DNA from: CAYJFX01 sp964370315
GTDB lineage: Bacteria > Spirochaetota > Spirochaetia > Treponematales > Treponemataceae
Assembly: GCA_964370315.1 (NCBI GenBank)
Contig: CAYJIS010000002.1
Location: 1-64,000, forward strand
DNA length: 64,000 bases
Direction of reading: 5' to 3'
A program made the position numbers and the translations under genes. Numbering within the stretch: the first letter of the stretch is position 1; every line of letters starts with the position of its first letter. Below are positions 1 to 9,300 of the stretch, piece after piece. Under the pieces are notes generated by a model. It saw only the letters and a list, made by a program, of their open reading frames with translations, was not told the origin of the DNA and searched no databases.

Positions 1-1047
1 TAGGGTTACTGTTTTTCCACCCGTATTAGGGCCTGTTAATATAAGAATACGATAGGCACCCCTAAACTCAACATCAATGGGAACAGCCTTTTCACCAAGC
101 AAAGGATGGCGAGCCTGAAAAAGAGCTAAATTGTTTTTTTCAGTACATTCTTGGCAAAATGTTGCCTTGTTGTCTAAGCCCCATCGAGCAGATGCATACG
201 CACAATCAAAGCGAAGCATACTTTCTATTGAGTTTTCAAAAGCTTCTTTGTATGGACTAAGGGTTGCGGTAAGCTCTTTTAAAATACGACGAACCTCTTG
301 TGAAAGGCGAAACTCTTCTTGTATGAGGTCATTGTTCTTTTGTACTACATCATCTGGTTCAATATAAATGGTTTGTCCCGTTTGGGAAACTTCATGCACA
401 ATACCCTTTAATCGTCCCTTAAAATTTGCCTTTACCGCAAGCACTTGCCTATTTCCCCTAAGGGCTGGTACGTTTGATTGTAAGGCATCTTGTAGTTTTG
501 AGTCGCTCGTGTAACTTTTTATAAGTTTTTCTATACTTGAACGGATTGAAACGATACTTGACCTAATTTCTCTTATGGAGGGAAGGTCTCTCATACTCCC
601 TGAGTTATCAATTATTTTAAAAATTTCACCTTCGGCGCCGCTTAAATCTTCCACAGAATCTGCAAGTTTTGTTAAGTGGGGAAGTTCTATTGAATCAAAA
701 GGAGAATCTCCGCCTTCTTTTGTACCAAGGGCGTGTTTAATTGTTATACAGGAGCGGCAAAATTGACCAAGGGCATACACTTCTTCAAGCTCAAGAACGG
801 CCCCCTCAACCCCTAAGGTTGAAAAATAACTTTGCACAGGATTCCACCTGTTTAAAATACGTGCAGCTCCAGATGAAATATATTGTCCCCATTCATGAGA
901 TTCATCCTTTGCCCTTTTCATATCTTCTTTGTTAGTAAAAGGAAGCCTCTCCAAGAGAGTTTGTTTTCCCTCTTCTGTCATGCAAAAGCCTGCTATTGAG
1001 TCTCGTATTCTAAAATAATCTAATTGTTCTAAAGTTTTTTTTTCCAT
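1..1047 (-). CDS. mutS2: Endonuclease MutS2, N-terminal part (runs off the window)
   Basis: MutS2 is a MutS-family ATPase/nuclease that suppresses recombination and, in some bacteria, acts in ribosome quality control. Reading from the ATG at 1047, 349 codons stay open to the window edge. The protein begins MEKKTLEQLDYFRIRD, typical of MutS2. The middle part (GNRQVLAVKANFKGRLKG, then TGQTIYIEP) matches the family core. Near the edge is the Walker A motif GPNTGGKT (about residues 339-346). The rest of the ATPase and the C-terminal Smr nuclease domain would lie outside the window. A weak purine stretch (AAAGAAG) precedes the start. It lies 181 bases downstream of rsgA on the same strand and could share its transcript. 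The identification is firm from the Walker A context; the gene is cut by the window, not broken. Confidence 0.93.
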   Translation of the reverse strand, partial: MEKKTLEQLDYFRIRDSIAGFCMTEEGKQTLLERLPFTNKEDMKRAKDESHEWGQYISSGAARILNRWNPVQSYFSTLGVEGAVLELEEVYALGQFCRSCITIKHALGTKEGGDSPFDSIELPHLTKLADSVEDLSGAEGEIFKIIDNSGSMRDLPSIREIRSSIVSIRSSIEKLIKSYTSDSKLQDALQSNVPALRGNRQVLAVKANFKGRLKGIVHEVSQTGQTIYIEPDDVVQKNNDLIQEEFRLSQEVRRILKELTATLSPYKEAFENSIESMLRFDCAYASARWGLDNKATFCQECTEKNNLALFQARHPLLGEKAVPIDVEFRGAYRILILTGPNTGGKTVTL

Positions 1048-1228
1048 AATCTTCTTTACTAAATATTTTGTTTCATCTGTAAAAAGTTCGATACTCGCAA
1101 CATGGAAGTTGCTCAAACTAAAAAGTCTTCGAGTTTTGTCCTAATCAATTATCTTCGGCAGCGTAAAACTCAATAGCAAAAATTGACACAAGGTTAATTT
1201 TTACGTAATTATTAATTGTTAATTATTC

Positions 1229-2191
1229 TCAGTCCGCCCAGCTTCCTGTCCTAATTTCGTTACAAATCCTTTCCCAGCTTTCATAACGCTCTTTACTAAT
1301 AGCACCATTTTCTAAACCTTCAAGAATTTTGCATCCTTTTTCATGAGTATGTGAGCAAGACATGCCAAAGGCGCATTGCCCCACAAAGTCTTTCATTTCT
1401 CTAAAGTAAAGTGCAAGGTCATCTGCTTGAATATCATTTAAAACAAAACGTCTTACACCTGGTGTATCAATGACAGTAGTCTTTACACAATGCCTTCCTC
1501 CAGTTAAGGATTCGTTTATTTCTAGGTGTAGAAGAACTCCTTTTGTGGTTGTATGAGTTCCACGTCCATATTTTTCTGATAGACCACCAACCCTAAGCAC
1601 AAAGTTTGAATCAAGCGAATTAATTATACTTGATTTTCCAACCCCAGATTGCCCAACAAAGGCACAAAGCTTTCCTTCCATAAGCTCGGCTAACTGCTCA
1701 AACCCCTCTTGAGTTTTAGCTGAAACCCCTAAAACAACATACCCAAGCTCCTCCCAATTTTTGAGGCGGCTTTTTATTTCTGCATTATGAATTGTCGCAA
1801 GATCACATTTATTACAAATAATAACAGGAGTAATTCCTGCTTGTTCTGCCTGGGCTAGAGCTCTATCGATAAAACGAGGCCTAAAAGGAGGCTCATCTGG
1901 GCTTGTAACGCAAAGCAAAAAATCTACATTTGCCACTAAAAGTTGTGGTAAACGTCCTTTTACATTATACCTAACAAAGCAATTTTTTCTATCAATAAGA
2001 GATAAAATTTGCCCCTCTTTTTCAGTGTGTAAATCTTTTTCTATTTCAACATAATCACCAGGGCAAAGTGGATTATAATAGTTTCCTGCGTCTTTTAACT
2101 TTTTCCCTTTTAAAGAACACTGGCGCGTTTGCCCGTCTTCGCATTCAACTTCAAACACATTGTTTGTACCACTAACTATAATTCCTTGCAT
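1229..2191 (-). CDS. rsgA: Ribosome small-subunit-dependent GTPase RsgA
   Basis: RsgA is a circularly permuted GTPase that checks late 30S subunit maturation. The 320-residue length is normal. An OB-fold-like N-terminus (about 1-70) is followed by the permuted G motifs: NKCD (G4, 127-130), GQSGVGKSS (G1, 180-188) and DTPG (G3, 242-245). The C-terminal zinc finger has the classical ligands C273, C279, H281 and C287 (CX5CXHX5C). A possible promoter lies just upstream on the minus strand: TTGACA, 17 bases, GAAACT, then 5 bases to the ATG. This would be nearly leaderless, but the -10 is poor. The gene lies upstream of mutS2 on the same strand. Confidence 0.97.
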   Translation of the reverse strand: MQGIIVSGTNNVFEVECEDGQTRQCSLKGKKLKDAGNYYNPLCPGDYVEIEKDLHTEKEGQILSLIDRKNCFVRYNVKGRLPQLLVANVDFLLCVTSPDEPPFRPRFIDRALAQAEQAGITPVIICNKCDLATIHNAEIKSRLKNWEELGYVVLGVSAKTQEGFEQLAELMEGKLCAFVGQSGVGKSSIINSLDSNFVLRVGGLSEKYGRGTHTTTKGVLLHLEINESLTGGRHCVKTTVIDTPGVRRFVLNDIQADDLALYFREMKDFVGQCAFGMSCSHTHEKGCKILEGLENGAISKERYESWERICNEIRTGSWAD

Positions 2192-2272
2192 AATGTAGTT
2201 TCGCCTAAAAAAAGCCTTCTGTCAAGGGAAAAAAGCAGAGATTCATAATGTTTTTTACACTTCTTATTTAAT

Positions 2273-2306
2273 GGGACATTTTATGTCCCTTGTGCTCGCT
2301 TATACT
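2273..2306 (+). promoter_or_regulatory. Palindromic operator over the -35 region plus -10 TATACT
   Basis: The 17-bp perfect dyad GGGACAT-TTT-ATGTCCC covers 2273-2289. Eleven bases later comes TATACT (2301-2306). The place where a -35 would sit (2278-2283, ATTTTA) is not consensus and lies at the dyad centre. The same dyad, spacing and -10 recur at 3700-3732 before the HIRAN gene. I infer a shared regulator that either activates from the -35 position or represses. The regulator is not identified. Confidence 0.6.
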
Positions 2307-2334
2307 ATTTATATTAAAAACAAAAGAGGTTTAT

Positions 2335-2664
2335 ATGATTAACAACAAAAAACAAAACTCACTTTCTTCTGGTCATTATGTATTTTTTAATGAATTCGAA
2401 AACACATCTGTATGGCGATCAATTCGCTTTAGGGCTTCATTACTCTCTGCATCATGCATTAGTGTTGGTGTTCTCTTGCCATTTTTCTTGGGCTTTTTCC
2501 TATCCTTAAAACAAGGCGAAACTAGTCACTTTCTAGAGTATTTTGGTTTTATAACATTGATAAGTATAATTATGTGTATTCCACTTTCAGTATTTATTGT
2601 AAAGACGGGCTTGGGTCTATACAACAAGATTATTGAAAAAAATCTACGTAACTTTGGATTTTAA
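2335..2664 (+). CDS. Small two-helix membrane protein, function unknown
   Basis: I do not recognise this 109-residue protein. The ATG at 2335 is chosen because AGAGG lies 6 bases upstream and the -10 TATACT (2301-2306) lies just before the resulting leader; an upstream in-frame start at 2290 would lie within the promoter. The N-terminal 35 residues are polar. Two hydrophobic segments follow (about 38-57, ending in LPFFLGFFLSL, and about 68-95). A short basic tail ends in NLRNFGF. It therefore looks like a cytoplasmic-membrane protein with both ends inside. Its 3' end overlaps the convergent AEC transporter gene by 4 bases. It shares an operator type with the HIRAN gene at 3739, so the two are probably expressed together. 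Confidence 0.6.
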   Translation: MINNKKQNSLSSGHYVFFNEFENTSVWRSIRFRASLLSASCISVGVLLPFFLGFFLSLKQGETSHFLEYFGFITLISIIMCIPLSVFIVKTGLGLYNKIIEKNLRNFGF

Positions 2665-3653
2665 AATATTCCAATAGCTCTAAAAACAGAGGTAAATACA
2701 AACAACGTAAAAGCTGAAAAGACCGAGGTCCATACAACAATCTGGCTTGCTAACTCTCCATCGTTACCCATGCTTTGAGCCATAACTGCACTGCTTACAG
2801 CACTTGGAGCTGCAAAAAGTCCTAACAGGGCTGCATATTCTACAGCTCCAAGATGGGGGAGAAAAAAGCTTAGTAGAAAAAAACTTACCGTTGGAACAAT
2901 AGCTAAACGCATTGTAACAACTTGTGCTATCTTTGACCACAGACGTTTTGCAGAAGAAAAAGAAAATTCTCCTCCTAAAACTACTAAAGCTAGAGGGGTC
3001 GCTACCTTTGACAAATTTTCTACTGATTGAAAAATAAATTGTATTTCTGAATTTTTTAGACGCCATTCACCAACAAAAGGTCTTATGGCAAGGCATGCTA
3101 AACCAGTAATTGCACCAATAATTAGAGGGTTTTTAATAATTTTTTTTAGAACATGAAATAGCATTTTAAAAAATGAAGCCTTAGAATCATCTTGCGGTAA
3201 AAACACCGTTAAAGAAATAACTGCTAAAATATTGTAAAAAGGAACCATAAAGGCAGCAAGCACCGATGCTAACTCTTGGGCTTGTTCGCCTGCAATACTA
3301 AAAGCAATAGGAAGTCCTATTACAATATAGTTAGAACGAAAAAAGCCTTGCAAAATAACACCCTTTTGTTTTGGATCTTTTATAAATAACATTACATATA
3401 TAAAGCCAACACAAAACAGCACAAATGTAACAAGCCCAGCAAAGGTAACTATATCCCAAGGAATGGAATTAATTTTATCTATGTTATAAATATTTACAAA
3501 CAACAACGAAGGAAGACAAATATTAAAAACGAAAGCGTTTGCTACACGCAAAAAATCTTGGGTTAAGAAGCGAATCGATCGCAGGACAAAACCAAGCACA
3601 GAAAGAATAATAATCGGCAAGACGACATTTAAAGAAAAAAGAAATACATCCAT
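2661..3653 (-). CDS. AEC-family (auxin efflux carrier-like) transporter
   Basis: This hydrophobic protein of 330 residues has about ten predicted transmembrane segments and the AEC/PIN-like layout: two five-helix halves joined by a polar loop around DDSKASFFKM. Typical features are NAFVFNICLPSLLF in the first half and LFAAPSAVSSAVMAQSMGND near the end. Bacterial members move small organic acids or similar solutes; the substrate cannot be read from sequence. I prefer the ATG at 3653 (MDVFLFSLNVVLP) to the one at 3671. TTGACG, 17 bases, TATTAT and then 5 bases lead directly to 3653, and the upstream ATG would lie inside that promoter. The gene is convergent with the small membrane protein and divergent from the HIRAN gene. 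Confidence 0.88.
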   Translation of the reverse strand: MDVFLFSLNVVLPIIILSVLGFVLRSIRFLTQDFLRVANAFVFNICLPSLLFVNIYNIDKINSIPWDIVTFAGLVTFVLFCVGFIYVMLFIKDPKQKGVILQGFFRSNYIVIGLPIAFSIAGEQAQELASVLAAFMVPFYNILAVISLTVFLPQDDSKASFFKMLFHVLKKIIKNPLIIGAITGLACLAIRPFVGEWRLKNSEIQFIFQSVENLSKVATPLALVVLGGEFSFSSAKRLWSKIAQVVTMRLAIVPTVSFFLLSFFLPHLGAVEYAALLGLFAAPSAVSSAVMAQSMGNDGELASQIVVWTSVFSAFTLFVFTSVFRAIGIF

Positions 3654-3658
3654 GCGTA

Positions 3659-3687
3659 ATAATACACTCATTGTTAAAAAGCGTCAA
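3659..3687 (-). promoter_or_regulatory. Predicted leaderless promoter of the AEC transporter
   Basis: On the minus strand TTGACG (3687-3682), a 17-base spacer and TATTAT (3664-3659) are followed by only 5 bases before the ATG at 3653. A transcript started from this -10 would begin at or next to the start codon. No Shine-Dalgarno sequence is present. Confidence 0.65.
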
Positions 3688-3699
3688 GTTTTTTCAAGA

Positions 3700-3732
3700 G
3701 GACATTATATGTCCCTTTTCATACGGTATACT
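3700..3732 (+). promoter_or_regulatory. Second copy of the GGACAT operator with -10 TATACT
   Basis: The dyad GGACAT-TAT-ATGTCC covers 3700-3714 and is followed by C, as in the copy at 2273. The -10 TATACT lies at 3727-3732. The spacing from dyad to -10 is identical to the 2273 copy. The -10 ends 6 bases before the ATG at 3739. Confidence 0.6.
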
Positions 3733-3738
3733 ATCATT

Positions 3739-4746
3739 ATGATTATGCACAAGAACGACAATAGTACACTTGCTCTTTTTTCTGTTCGCAGTTTTACAAA
3801 AGCTGGAATAAGGCATACATGGAACTTTATACTACAAGAAAATAACACCCTCCTTTTTGTGGGAAAAACAACAGTCCAAAGAAAACATAATTCAAACAAA
3901 AAAGATGCATCTAACAATGCAACCATAGACAAGAAGGCTCAGTTTATTATTGAAGCAGACACTTCTTTTTCTTTACAAAAATTTACGTACCTACCAGAGC
4001 ATCTTTCTTCATATTCTTATGTAGAGGTTTATAACTGTACCTCTCGCCCCGAAAAAAAAACATTGGAATGGTTTGCAAACATTGCACCATTACTTCTTGC
4101 AATTGAACATAAAGACAGTTTATTGGCGGCAGAGTTATTTCATAATAAAGCATCTGTTTTTATGCAATTTCCTTCAATAACTATAAAGCTCTTAGAACCA
4201 ATCTCAATTGAAGGACTTTTTAGCTGGGTTTGGGGCAGATTTGATAACAATGCGCTACATGATGTTGAGTTAATTTATTCAGGCAAATGTATAAAAGCAA
4301 TGCAAACATGGGGAGTTGCCGAAACTTTTTTTACTGCATCTAGACGAAGGCTCGCCATTGAAATGCAGGCAAATGAAAAAATTGAAGATTGCCTAACGAG
4401 ATACTTTAAATCGCACCGCGGAACAAAACTCACACTAGGCATTGTAGGAAGCAAACATTATAGATGGGTTGAAAAAAAACTACATACTCTTGAAGGAAGC
4501 AATCATCACAACAATTCACTCTTTTCAAAAACTAAAACCTCTGTCGTAGTTGAAAGCGATAACGAACATGATAAAAATGCTGTAGCCGTGTATTTATCTC
4601 AAGGTCAAACTGGTTATATCAGAAAAACAGGTTCTGAAATATTAAGAAAGGCGTTCCCATCAAAAATGCAATTTACATCTAAACTTGCCCGATTAGGAAA
4701 TACGCAAGCCGGGAAAAATGGTATTGTAATTGAGATCGTGATTTAA
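3739..4746 (+). CDS. HIRAN-domain protein
   Basis: The C-terminal third (about residues 229-335) is a HIRAN domain, recognisable from VESDNEHDKNAVAVY followed by QTGYIRK. HIRAN domains bind 3' ends or other unusual DNA structures in DNA-repair helicases such as HLTF, and also occur alone or fused in bacteria. The N-terminal two thirds show no motif I recognise: no helicase or nuclease residues, and mixed alpha/beta composition. I use the ATG at 3739 (335 residues) because the -10 TATACT ends 6 bases before it. An upstream in-frame ATG at 3709 has AAGAGG before it but falls inside the dyad. A DNA-damage role is only inference from the domain. Confidence 0.75.
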   Translation: MIMHKNDNSTLALFSVRSFTKAGIRHTWNFILQENNTLLFVGKTTVQRKHNSNKKDASNNATIDKKAQFIIEADTSFSLQKFTYLPEHLSSYSYVEVYNCTSRPEKKTLEWFANIAPLLLAIEHKDSLLAAELFHNKASVFMQFPSITIKLLEPISIEGLFSWVWGRFDNNALHDVELIYSGKCIKAMQTWGVAETFFTASRRRLAIEMQANEKIEDCLTRYFKSHRGTKLTLGIVGSKHYRWVEKKLHTLEGSNHHNNSLFSKTKTSVVVESDNEHDKNAVAVYLSQGQTGYIRKTGSEILRKAFPSKMQFTSKLARLGNTQAGKNGIVIEIVI

Positions 4747-4911
4747 TAAATCCTGCTAATTTTTTTTCCCATTGAATATAGACTCTCACTTCTTCCATTT
4801 TTTTTAATAACCCAATTTTTAATTACTAGTAAATATGGTGTATTTATAAAATCTTGCACAGTAATAAATCACAATCTAAGGTTTACTCTACCCAAAATGT
4901 ATGTTTTTTGA

Positions 4912-4917
4912 TATACT
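4912..4917 (+). promoter_or_regulatory. -10 TATACT of apbE, 6 bases before the start codon
   Basis: TATACT at 4912-4917 is followed by 6 bases and the ATG at 4924, predicting a leaderless transcript. The -35 at the expected 17-bp distance (4889-4894) is poor. Confidence 0.5.
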
Positions 4918-4923
4918 GTTTAT

Positions 4924-5961
4924 ATGAAAAAATTACAACTTTCTTTTCTTTTTTGCATTATTGTTCTTCTTTTTTCTTCATGTACTAATGATAAAGAAAA
5001 TGAGCAAAAAATACAAAGCGAAACTCGAGTAGCATTGGGAACTGTTTGTACGATAACCCTTTATGATGGTGGCACGCAAGAAGTATATGATACTCTTTTT
5101 TTGCGCTTAGATGAGATAGAAGCTGCTATGAGTGTAAACATACAAGAATCTGAAATCTCACGCGTTAATGCATTATCTGGCCTTGAAAAAGTATCTGTTA
5201 CACAAGACACCTATAATGTTTTAAAAACTGCTCTTGAATATGCTGATCTCACTAACGGCGCTTTTAACCCCGCAATTGGACCTCTTGTAAAAATATGGGC
5301 TATAGGCACTGACAATCCGAGAGTTCCAACTTCTGATGAAATAACTGAAGCGATAAATCTTTCTAATTACAAACACGTACTTCTATCTGAACATAACGGA
5401 GAATATGATGTTTTCCTTGAGCAAAAAGGAATGGCATTAGATTTAGGTGGCATTGCAAAAGGATATGCCGCAGATGAAGTTTCTAAAATTCTTTTTGAAA
5501 TGGGTGTTGAAAGAGCAATTATTGATTTAGGCGGTAACATTTACGCATTTGGAGAAAAAGAAAACAAAGACCCATGGCGTGTAGGAATAAAAAATCCCTT
5601 TAATTCCACTGGAAATCCCGCAATTCGTCTTGATATAAAAAGCACATCAGTTGTTACCTCTGGAGTATATGAGCGTTTTTTTGAGCAAAATGGAAAGAGA
5701 TACCATCATTTATTTGATTCCTCAACTGGGCTGCCTGTAAACAATGGTATTATGTCAGTTAGCATAGTTACACAGTCCTCTATGCTTGCGGATGTCCTTT
5801 CTACTGCGGTTTTTGTTTTAGGAAAAGATGACGGAATGCAATTGTTAAAATCGCTTGATAAACAGGGTCTTTATATTGATACAGAAAAATTAATCCACTC
5901 AACTGATACATTACGGCCTAATATTACTGTTTTAGACAGTGAGTTTACACTAGTACAATAA
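4924..5961 (+). CDS. apbE: FAD:protein FMN transferase, lipoprotein
   Basis: ApbE (flavin transferase) uses Mg2+ and FAD to attach FMN covalently to threonine or serine of periplasmic or membrane target proteins such as Rnf and Nqr subunits. It has 345 residues, a normal length. The signal peptide ends in the lipobox LFSSC with Cys20 as lipid anchor, as in treponemal Ftp. Family motifs are GAFNPAIGPLVKIW (about 110-124), DLGGIAKGYAADE, DLGGNIYAFG, then YHHLFDSSTGLP and ADVLSTAVFVLG, which include the metal- and FAD-binding residues. The gene stands alone; its natural acceptor proteins are not in this window. A bidirectional terminator follows at 5972. Confidence 0.96.
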   Translation: MKKLQLSFLFCIIVLLFSSCTNDKENEQKIQSETRVALGTVCTITLYDGGTQEVYDTLFLRLDEIEAAMSVNIQESEISRVNALSGLEKVSVTQDTYNVLKTALEYADLTNGAFNPAIGPLVKIWAIGTDNPRVPTSDEITEAINLSNYKHVLLSEHNGEYDVFLEQKGMALDLGGIAKGYAADEVSKILFEMGVERAIIDLGGNIYAFGEKENKDPWRVGIKNPFNSTGNPAIRLDIKSTSVVTSGVYERFFEQNGKRYHHLFDSSTGLPVNNGIMSVSIVTQSSMLADVLSTAVFVLGKDDGMQLLKSLDKQGLYIDTEKLIHSTDTLRPNITVLDSEFTLVQ

Positions 5962-5971
5962 TTGACAATAA

Positions 5972-6008
5972 CAAAGCCCTAACAGCGTAAAGAGCTACTA
6001 GGGCTTTG
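5972..6008. terminator. Bidirectional rho-independent terminator
   Basis: A 10-bp perfect stem CAAAGCCCTA / TAGGGCTTTG with a 17-base loop lies between convergent genes. Each strand ends in a short T-rich arm. It would stop apbE from the left and the efflux operon from the right. Confidence 0.75.
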
Positions 6009-6032
6009 AATTAATAATAATCTTTTAAACCT

Positions 6033-6326
6033 TTAGCCAGCAGAAAACTCTCCAGAGCTAATAAAAAATGAAAGACCCTCAGTTGGAAACCGCTTTCGTA
6101 AGGAAACAATTATTTCTAATAATATATCTGCTTCCTTTTTTTCGCAATAAATCACATACAAATTGTTTAACTGAGGCCAAATTGTATCACCTTGTTTTGG
6201 GTCAGACAAACCTTGACCTTGTACCCCTTGTACTTTTGTAAAAGCCTTTCCTACCCTTTTTTCAGCACACGCTGTTAAAAATTCTTCATCTATTGCTTGA
6301 CTAAAAACTATTTCGACTCTTCTCAT
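6033..6326 (-). CDS. PII-like small protein at the end of the efflux operon
   Basis: This 97-residue protein begins MRRVEIVFSQAIDEEF and ends in a beta-strand-rich region (LYVIYCEKKEADILLEII, then LSFFISSG). Size and strand pattern fit the ferredoxin-like fold of PII-like proteins such as those of the DUF3240 type, which often accompany RND efflux genes. That assignment is from pattern only. Its start overlaps the end of the RND pump gene by 4 bases (ATGA arrangement), so the two are translationally coupled. It is the last gene of the operon and is followed by the terminator at 5972. A role sensing or trimming pump activity is inference. Confidence 0.55.
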   Translation of the reverse strand: MRRVEIVFSQAIDEEFLTACAEKRVGKAFTKVQGVQGQGLSDPKQGDTIWPQLNNLYVIYCEKKEADILLEIIVSLRKRFPTEGLSFFISSGEFSAG

Positions 6327-9300
6327 TTTTCACCCCTTTGACTTCTTTCAACAGCAAGTCTTGCTAGATGGTTTTTCATTCTTAGCTCTTTACGTGCAGC
6401 CCTTCTTACTTTTCTTTTTTCGCGACTAGTATTAAAGATATAATATAATACAGGCATCAAGAAAAGAGTCATAAGTGTACCAAAACTCAATCCACCGAGA
6501 ACTGTTTGCCCAATTGGCTGAACCATTTCAGACCCTTCACCTGGAAAAAATGCCATTGGAACAAGAGCCAAGACTGTTGTAAGAGTTGTCATCAAAATTG
6601 GCCTTAACCTACTTTTGGCTGCCTCTACACAGGCCTCTTCAATACTTAAACCTCTTTTACGTAAAAGATTTGTATAGTCAATTAACACAATACCATTGTT
6701 AACGATAATTCCAACCAAAATTAAAAGTCCAACGGCAGAAATAGTATTAAGCATAGCCCCTGTCATTAAATACACTGCAACTATACCAATAATAGAAAGA
6801 GGAATAGTAAAAATAACTATAAAAGGATCCATAAATGATTCAAACTGGCTTGCCATTACAGAGAATACCAACACAATCGCCATAGCGACAATCATTATTA
6901 AAAGCAAACCATATCGTAAAAACTCAGCCGCATCACCACCAAACTCAATCGTCACTCTTTCATCATAAGGAATATTTTCTTGTATCAGGTTTTCAATATT
7001 TTGTTGAACCCTAGTAATTGATACTCGTCCTACCGGCGTCGCCGTTACATGAACCGTACGTGATTGGTTTTCACGGTTAATTGACACAGGAGATGTTGAG
7101 TCCTCCCAAGAAGCAAAACTTGAAAGAGGAATCCCTTGTCCGTTTGCATTATTAACAACAATTTGTTCAAGGTCAGTTATTTTCGCTCTATCTGCTTCAG
7201 AAAGCCCAACAATAATATCAACATCTGTTCCATCATCAGAATAACGCCCTGCAATTTGCCCATTGATATTTGCTCTTATCTCGTTTGACACACCAAAGAT
7301 GTTTAATCCTAAATTATATAATTTATTTCTATCAACTAGAATATTTACTTCTGGTAATCCATCCTCGAGGTCGCTTGTTGGTTCAGTTACAAACTTTGTG
7401 CCTTTTTCATCAAGCAAATCTACTATTTGCTCCGAGGTTGCTTTTAGTAGATCTAAATCATCACTCTTAACAATGATGTCTACACCACTTGATCCACCTC
7501 CACCAAAGGCACTCGTTTCAGAAAAGGAAAACTTTGCACCAGGAAACATATCAAAATAAGAGCGGAGCTTTTCCTTTGCGCTCACGTCATCGTCCCACCC
7601 TGCTTCTCTATCGGAAAACGGGAATAAAACAATATCGATACTTGCTGCATTTGTGGATGTACCACTTCCTCCAAACATATTTCCCCCGCCTACAGAAACG
7701 GTTGTCTTTTCAACTCCTTCAAGCTCTTGTAATGCGATAGCCTCCATTTGCCGAATTACGCCTTCTGTTACTTCAAGCCTAGTTCCTTTGGGCATATCCA
7801 AGTTTAATGTAACCGTCGTTGAAGCCTCTGAAGGCATAAACTCAAAGCCTACAATCGGAATTAAAAAAATACTTATTATTAAAAGCCCAATTATACTTAA
7901 AATTAGAACTAATTTACGATTCAAAACCTTACGTACAGCCTTAGCATAAATAGCATCTAGTTTCTCAAAAGCAGAACTTAAAGATCTGTCAAACTGGCCA
8001 AACCAGCCTACTCGTTGTAATTCTGCAGCCCGTTCTAACTTTAAGTACTTAGAAGCTAACACTGGCACTAACAATATAGCAACAATTAAACTACAAATCA
8101 ATGAAAAAACGATTGTAAATGTTAGTCCTGAGAACATCTGCCCTATTACTTCTAATTCTGCCGAAAACATCATCAATGGAAGGAATACACAAACTGTTGT
8201 CAATGTACTTGATATAATTGCATTTATCATCTCTTGTGAGCCTAAGATAGCTGCAACGGTTGCTTTTGCTCCTTTTTCTCGGTAGCTATAAATATTTTCT
8301 AGAATAACAATTGAGTTGTCTACAAGCATACCAACCCCCAAGGCAAGCCCCGCAAGAGTCATTAGATTTAAGGTTAAACCCATAAAATACATAATGCCTA
8401 AGGTAATAACTAAAGATACAGGAATTGTTATAGAAATAATAAGGGTGCTTTTAAAGCTTCTCAAAAAGATAAATAATACAATAACGGCTAGAATTGCACC
8501 TATTATCGCAGAGCTAGCCACTTGATCGATAGAAGTTTGAATAAGTTCTGTTGTATCCATACCAACTTCAATTTGAATATCTCGCGGTAAAGATGGTTTA
8601 AGTTCTTCTATTTTTGCATAGACTGATTCTGCTGTTTGCAGTGAATTTTTTCCACTTTGCTTTTGAATAGACAATAAGACAGATGGCTCTCCATTAAAAT
8701 ATGCTAAAGAGGTTTCGTCCTGATATCCTTCATATACATCGGCAACATCACGCAATAAAATAGAGCGCAGTTGAGGCACAGCCACTCCACTTGTATCCGT
8801 CATTTTATATGAAATTACGGTATTACGTATATCATTTAAGCTAGCGTATTGTCCTGATGTGTTAATAGTGTAATTAATATCCCCTTCGGTTATTTGTCCA
8901 CCTGCACCAAAAACATTTTGTGCCCCAATCATTTGTGCAACTTGCGTAATGGAAAGTCCATACGCTTCTAATCTATCCCTAGGAATATCAACTCGAATGA
9001 TTTTTTGACGTCCACCACTAATATTTGCTGATGCAACCCCATCAATTTGTTCAAGACTAGGGGCAATTGTGTCTTCTGCATATTGCAAAAGTTCTTCTGG
9101 TGTTCTATTCCCTGTAAGTACAAGCGACATGATCGGAATCATCGATGGGTCTGCTCTAAAAATTGTTGGTGAACTTGCATCTTCGGGCAAAATACCTTTT
9201 ACAAATTCTATTCTATCACGTATTTCATTGATTGCAGTATCAAAGTTGGTCCCATATGTTAATTCAAGGATTACGGTACTTGAGCCAAAGGAACTGGTCG

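Noticed and set aside
1131..1171. Terminator between rsgA and mutS2
   Set aside because: GAGTTTT / AAAACTC can pair, but the loop is long (27 bases) and no T-run follows on the minus strand.
2764..3066. Separate 100-residue gene inside the AEC transporter
   Set aside because: It lies on the same strand in another frame, is Ser/Cys/Phe-rich and lacks a start signal; the AEC frame explains the region.
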